Of a stretch of 64,000 nt of DNA, positions 63,526 through 64,000 are shown in pieces. A program made the translations under genes and the position numbers. The stretch is from Nostocales cyanobacterium Centralia_MAG_434. Its GTDB lineage: Bacteria; Cyanobacteriota; Cyanobacteriia; Cyanobacteriales; Nostocaceae. The DNA is taken from the NCBI GenBank assembly GCA_021324415.1, contig JAJPJF010000273.1:1-64000 (forward strand), given 5' to 3'. The notes under the pieces were generated by a model. It was not told the origin of the DNA. It made no database searches and saw nothing but the letters and a program-made list of their open reading frames with translations. Every line of letters begins with the position of its first letter. The stretch's first letter is position 1.

Positions 63526-64000
63526 ATGAGTTTACCGTTGCGGATATTAGGAGTTTCACCAAATGCTTGGGCAGTAAGTCATGCACTTGCAGACATTACG
63601 CGTCCTGCTGAACCTCCACAACCAGTTATTTTACCAACAGAAACGAAAACTCTACGCATCGACCTAGCGAAAGCTGCCATCCTCGTTATCGATATGCAAA
63701 ATGACTTTTGCCATCCAGATGGCTGGTTAGCACATATTGATGTGGACATTACAAATGCACGTACCCCGATTGAACCCCTGCAAACTCTCTTGCCCGCTCT
63801 CCGTGCTGTTGGTGTTCCTGTGGTATGGGTAAATTGGGGCAATCGTCCTGATTTGCTCAATATTAGTGCAGGTTTGCATCACGTTTACAATCCTACAGGG
63901 GAGGGCGTGGGATTGGGAGATGCACTTCCTAGTAATGGTGCTAGAGTACTCATGGCAGGTAGTTGGGCAGCTGCTGTAGTAGATGAACTAGAACAAGCTC
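63526..64000 (+). CDS. Isochorismatase-family cysteine hydrolase, 3' truncated by window
   Basis: 158 codons to the window end with no stop, so it continues. Opens MSLPLRILGVSPNAW; the catalytic Asp is D56 in VIDMQNDF. VPVVWVNWGNRPD follows and the cis-peptide/Lys region should lie past 190 bases downstream; the expected nucleophilic Cys is not reached. Members hydrolyse isochorismate, N-carbamoyl amines or similar compounds. The position divergent to an amidohydrolase suggests a nitrogen-compound pathway shared between the two. Confidence 0.75.
   Translation, partial: MSLPLRILGVSPNAWAVSHALADITRPAEPPQPVILPTETKTLRIDLAKAAILVIDMQNDFCHPDGWLAHIDVDITNARTPIEPLQTLLPALRAVGVPVVWVNWGNRPDLLNISAGLHHVYNPTGEGVGLGDALPSNGARVLMAGSWAAAVVDELEQA

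Overview
The window is chromosomal DNA from a cyanobacterium, most likely a filamentous heterocyst-forming species (Nostocales). The evidence is the frequent HIP1 octamer GCGATCGC, an RNase P RNA gene whose P12 arm is built from short tandem repeats as known in heterocystous strains, many families largely confined to cyanobacteria (LdpA, Psb32, Get3d, the Ycf45-like R3H ATPase), and intergenic palindromic and purine-rich repeats typical of these genomes. I saw no tRNA, rRNA, CRISPR array, intact transposase or prophage.

Layout. 0-13 kb: a small membrane protein, succinate dehydrogenase flavoprotein (sdhA), a TPR protein, a structured leader before a basic-tailed protein, a DUF39 homocysteine-type enzyme, a decayed Rpn/DUF4351 gene, an orphan methyltransferase, a heme-oxygenase-like (HDO) protein, and a division pair (an FtsL-like protein and ftsI/PBP2). 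13-29 kb: a repeat-bearing lipoprotein, an unlisted 56-codon ribbon-helix-helix gene, glgB, a GT39-type membrane protein, an alpha/beta hydrolase, an SDR with an inserted CIA30 domain, a GNAT, an R3H ATPase plus ldpA, lepB and pyrC. 29-45 kb: tsaE-yvcK, ruvC, a get3d/DUF2358 group, hflX, corA, rnpB-rnc, an oxidoreductase, a histidine kinase, a RibD-like reductase and a FemAB/GNAT-like protein. 45-53 kb: DUF4346, psb32, a beta-carbonic anhydrase, a LysR regulator divergent from a CTP-synthase-like amidotransferase, an SLH-glycosidase, a small heat-shock protein and a small secreted protein.

53.5-64 kb is the most coherent region: a tyrosine/homogentisate catabolic cluster. Divergent transcripts carry fumarylacetoacetase plus a 302-residue protein of unknown function on one side, and hppD, hmgA, an HDO-family protein and an acetoacetyl-CoA-synthetase-like ligase on the other. 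No recognisable maleylacetoacetate isomerase is present, so the two unassigned proteins are the best candidates for new chemistry in this window. An amidohydrolase and a divergent, truncated isochorismatase-family hydrolase follow.

Functions are assigned from motifs read by eye; no database search was run. Start codons were moved from the longest frame where a ribosome binding site or family alignment favoured a shorter one, and this is stated in each entry.
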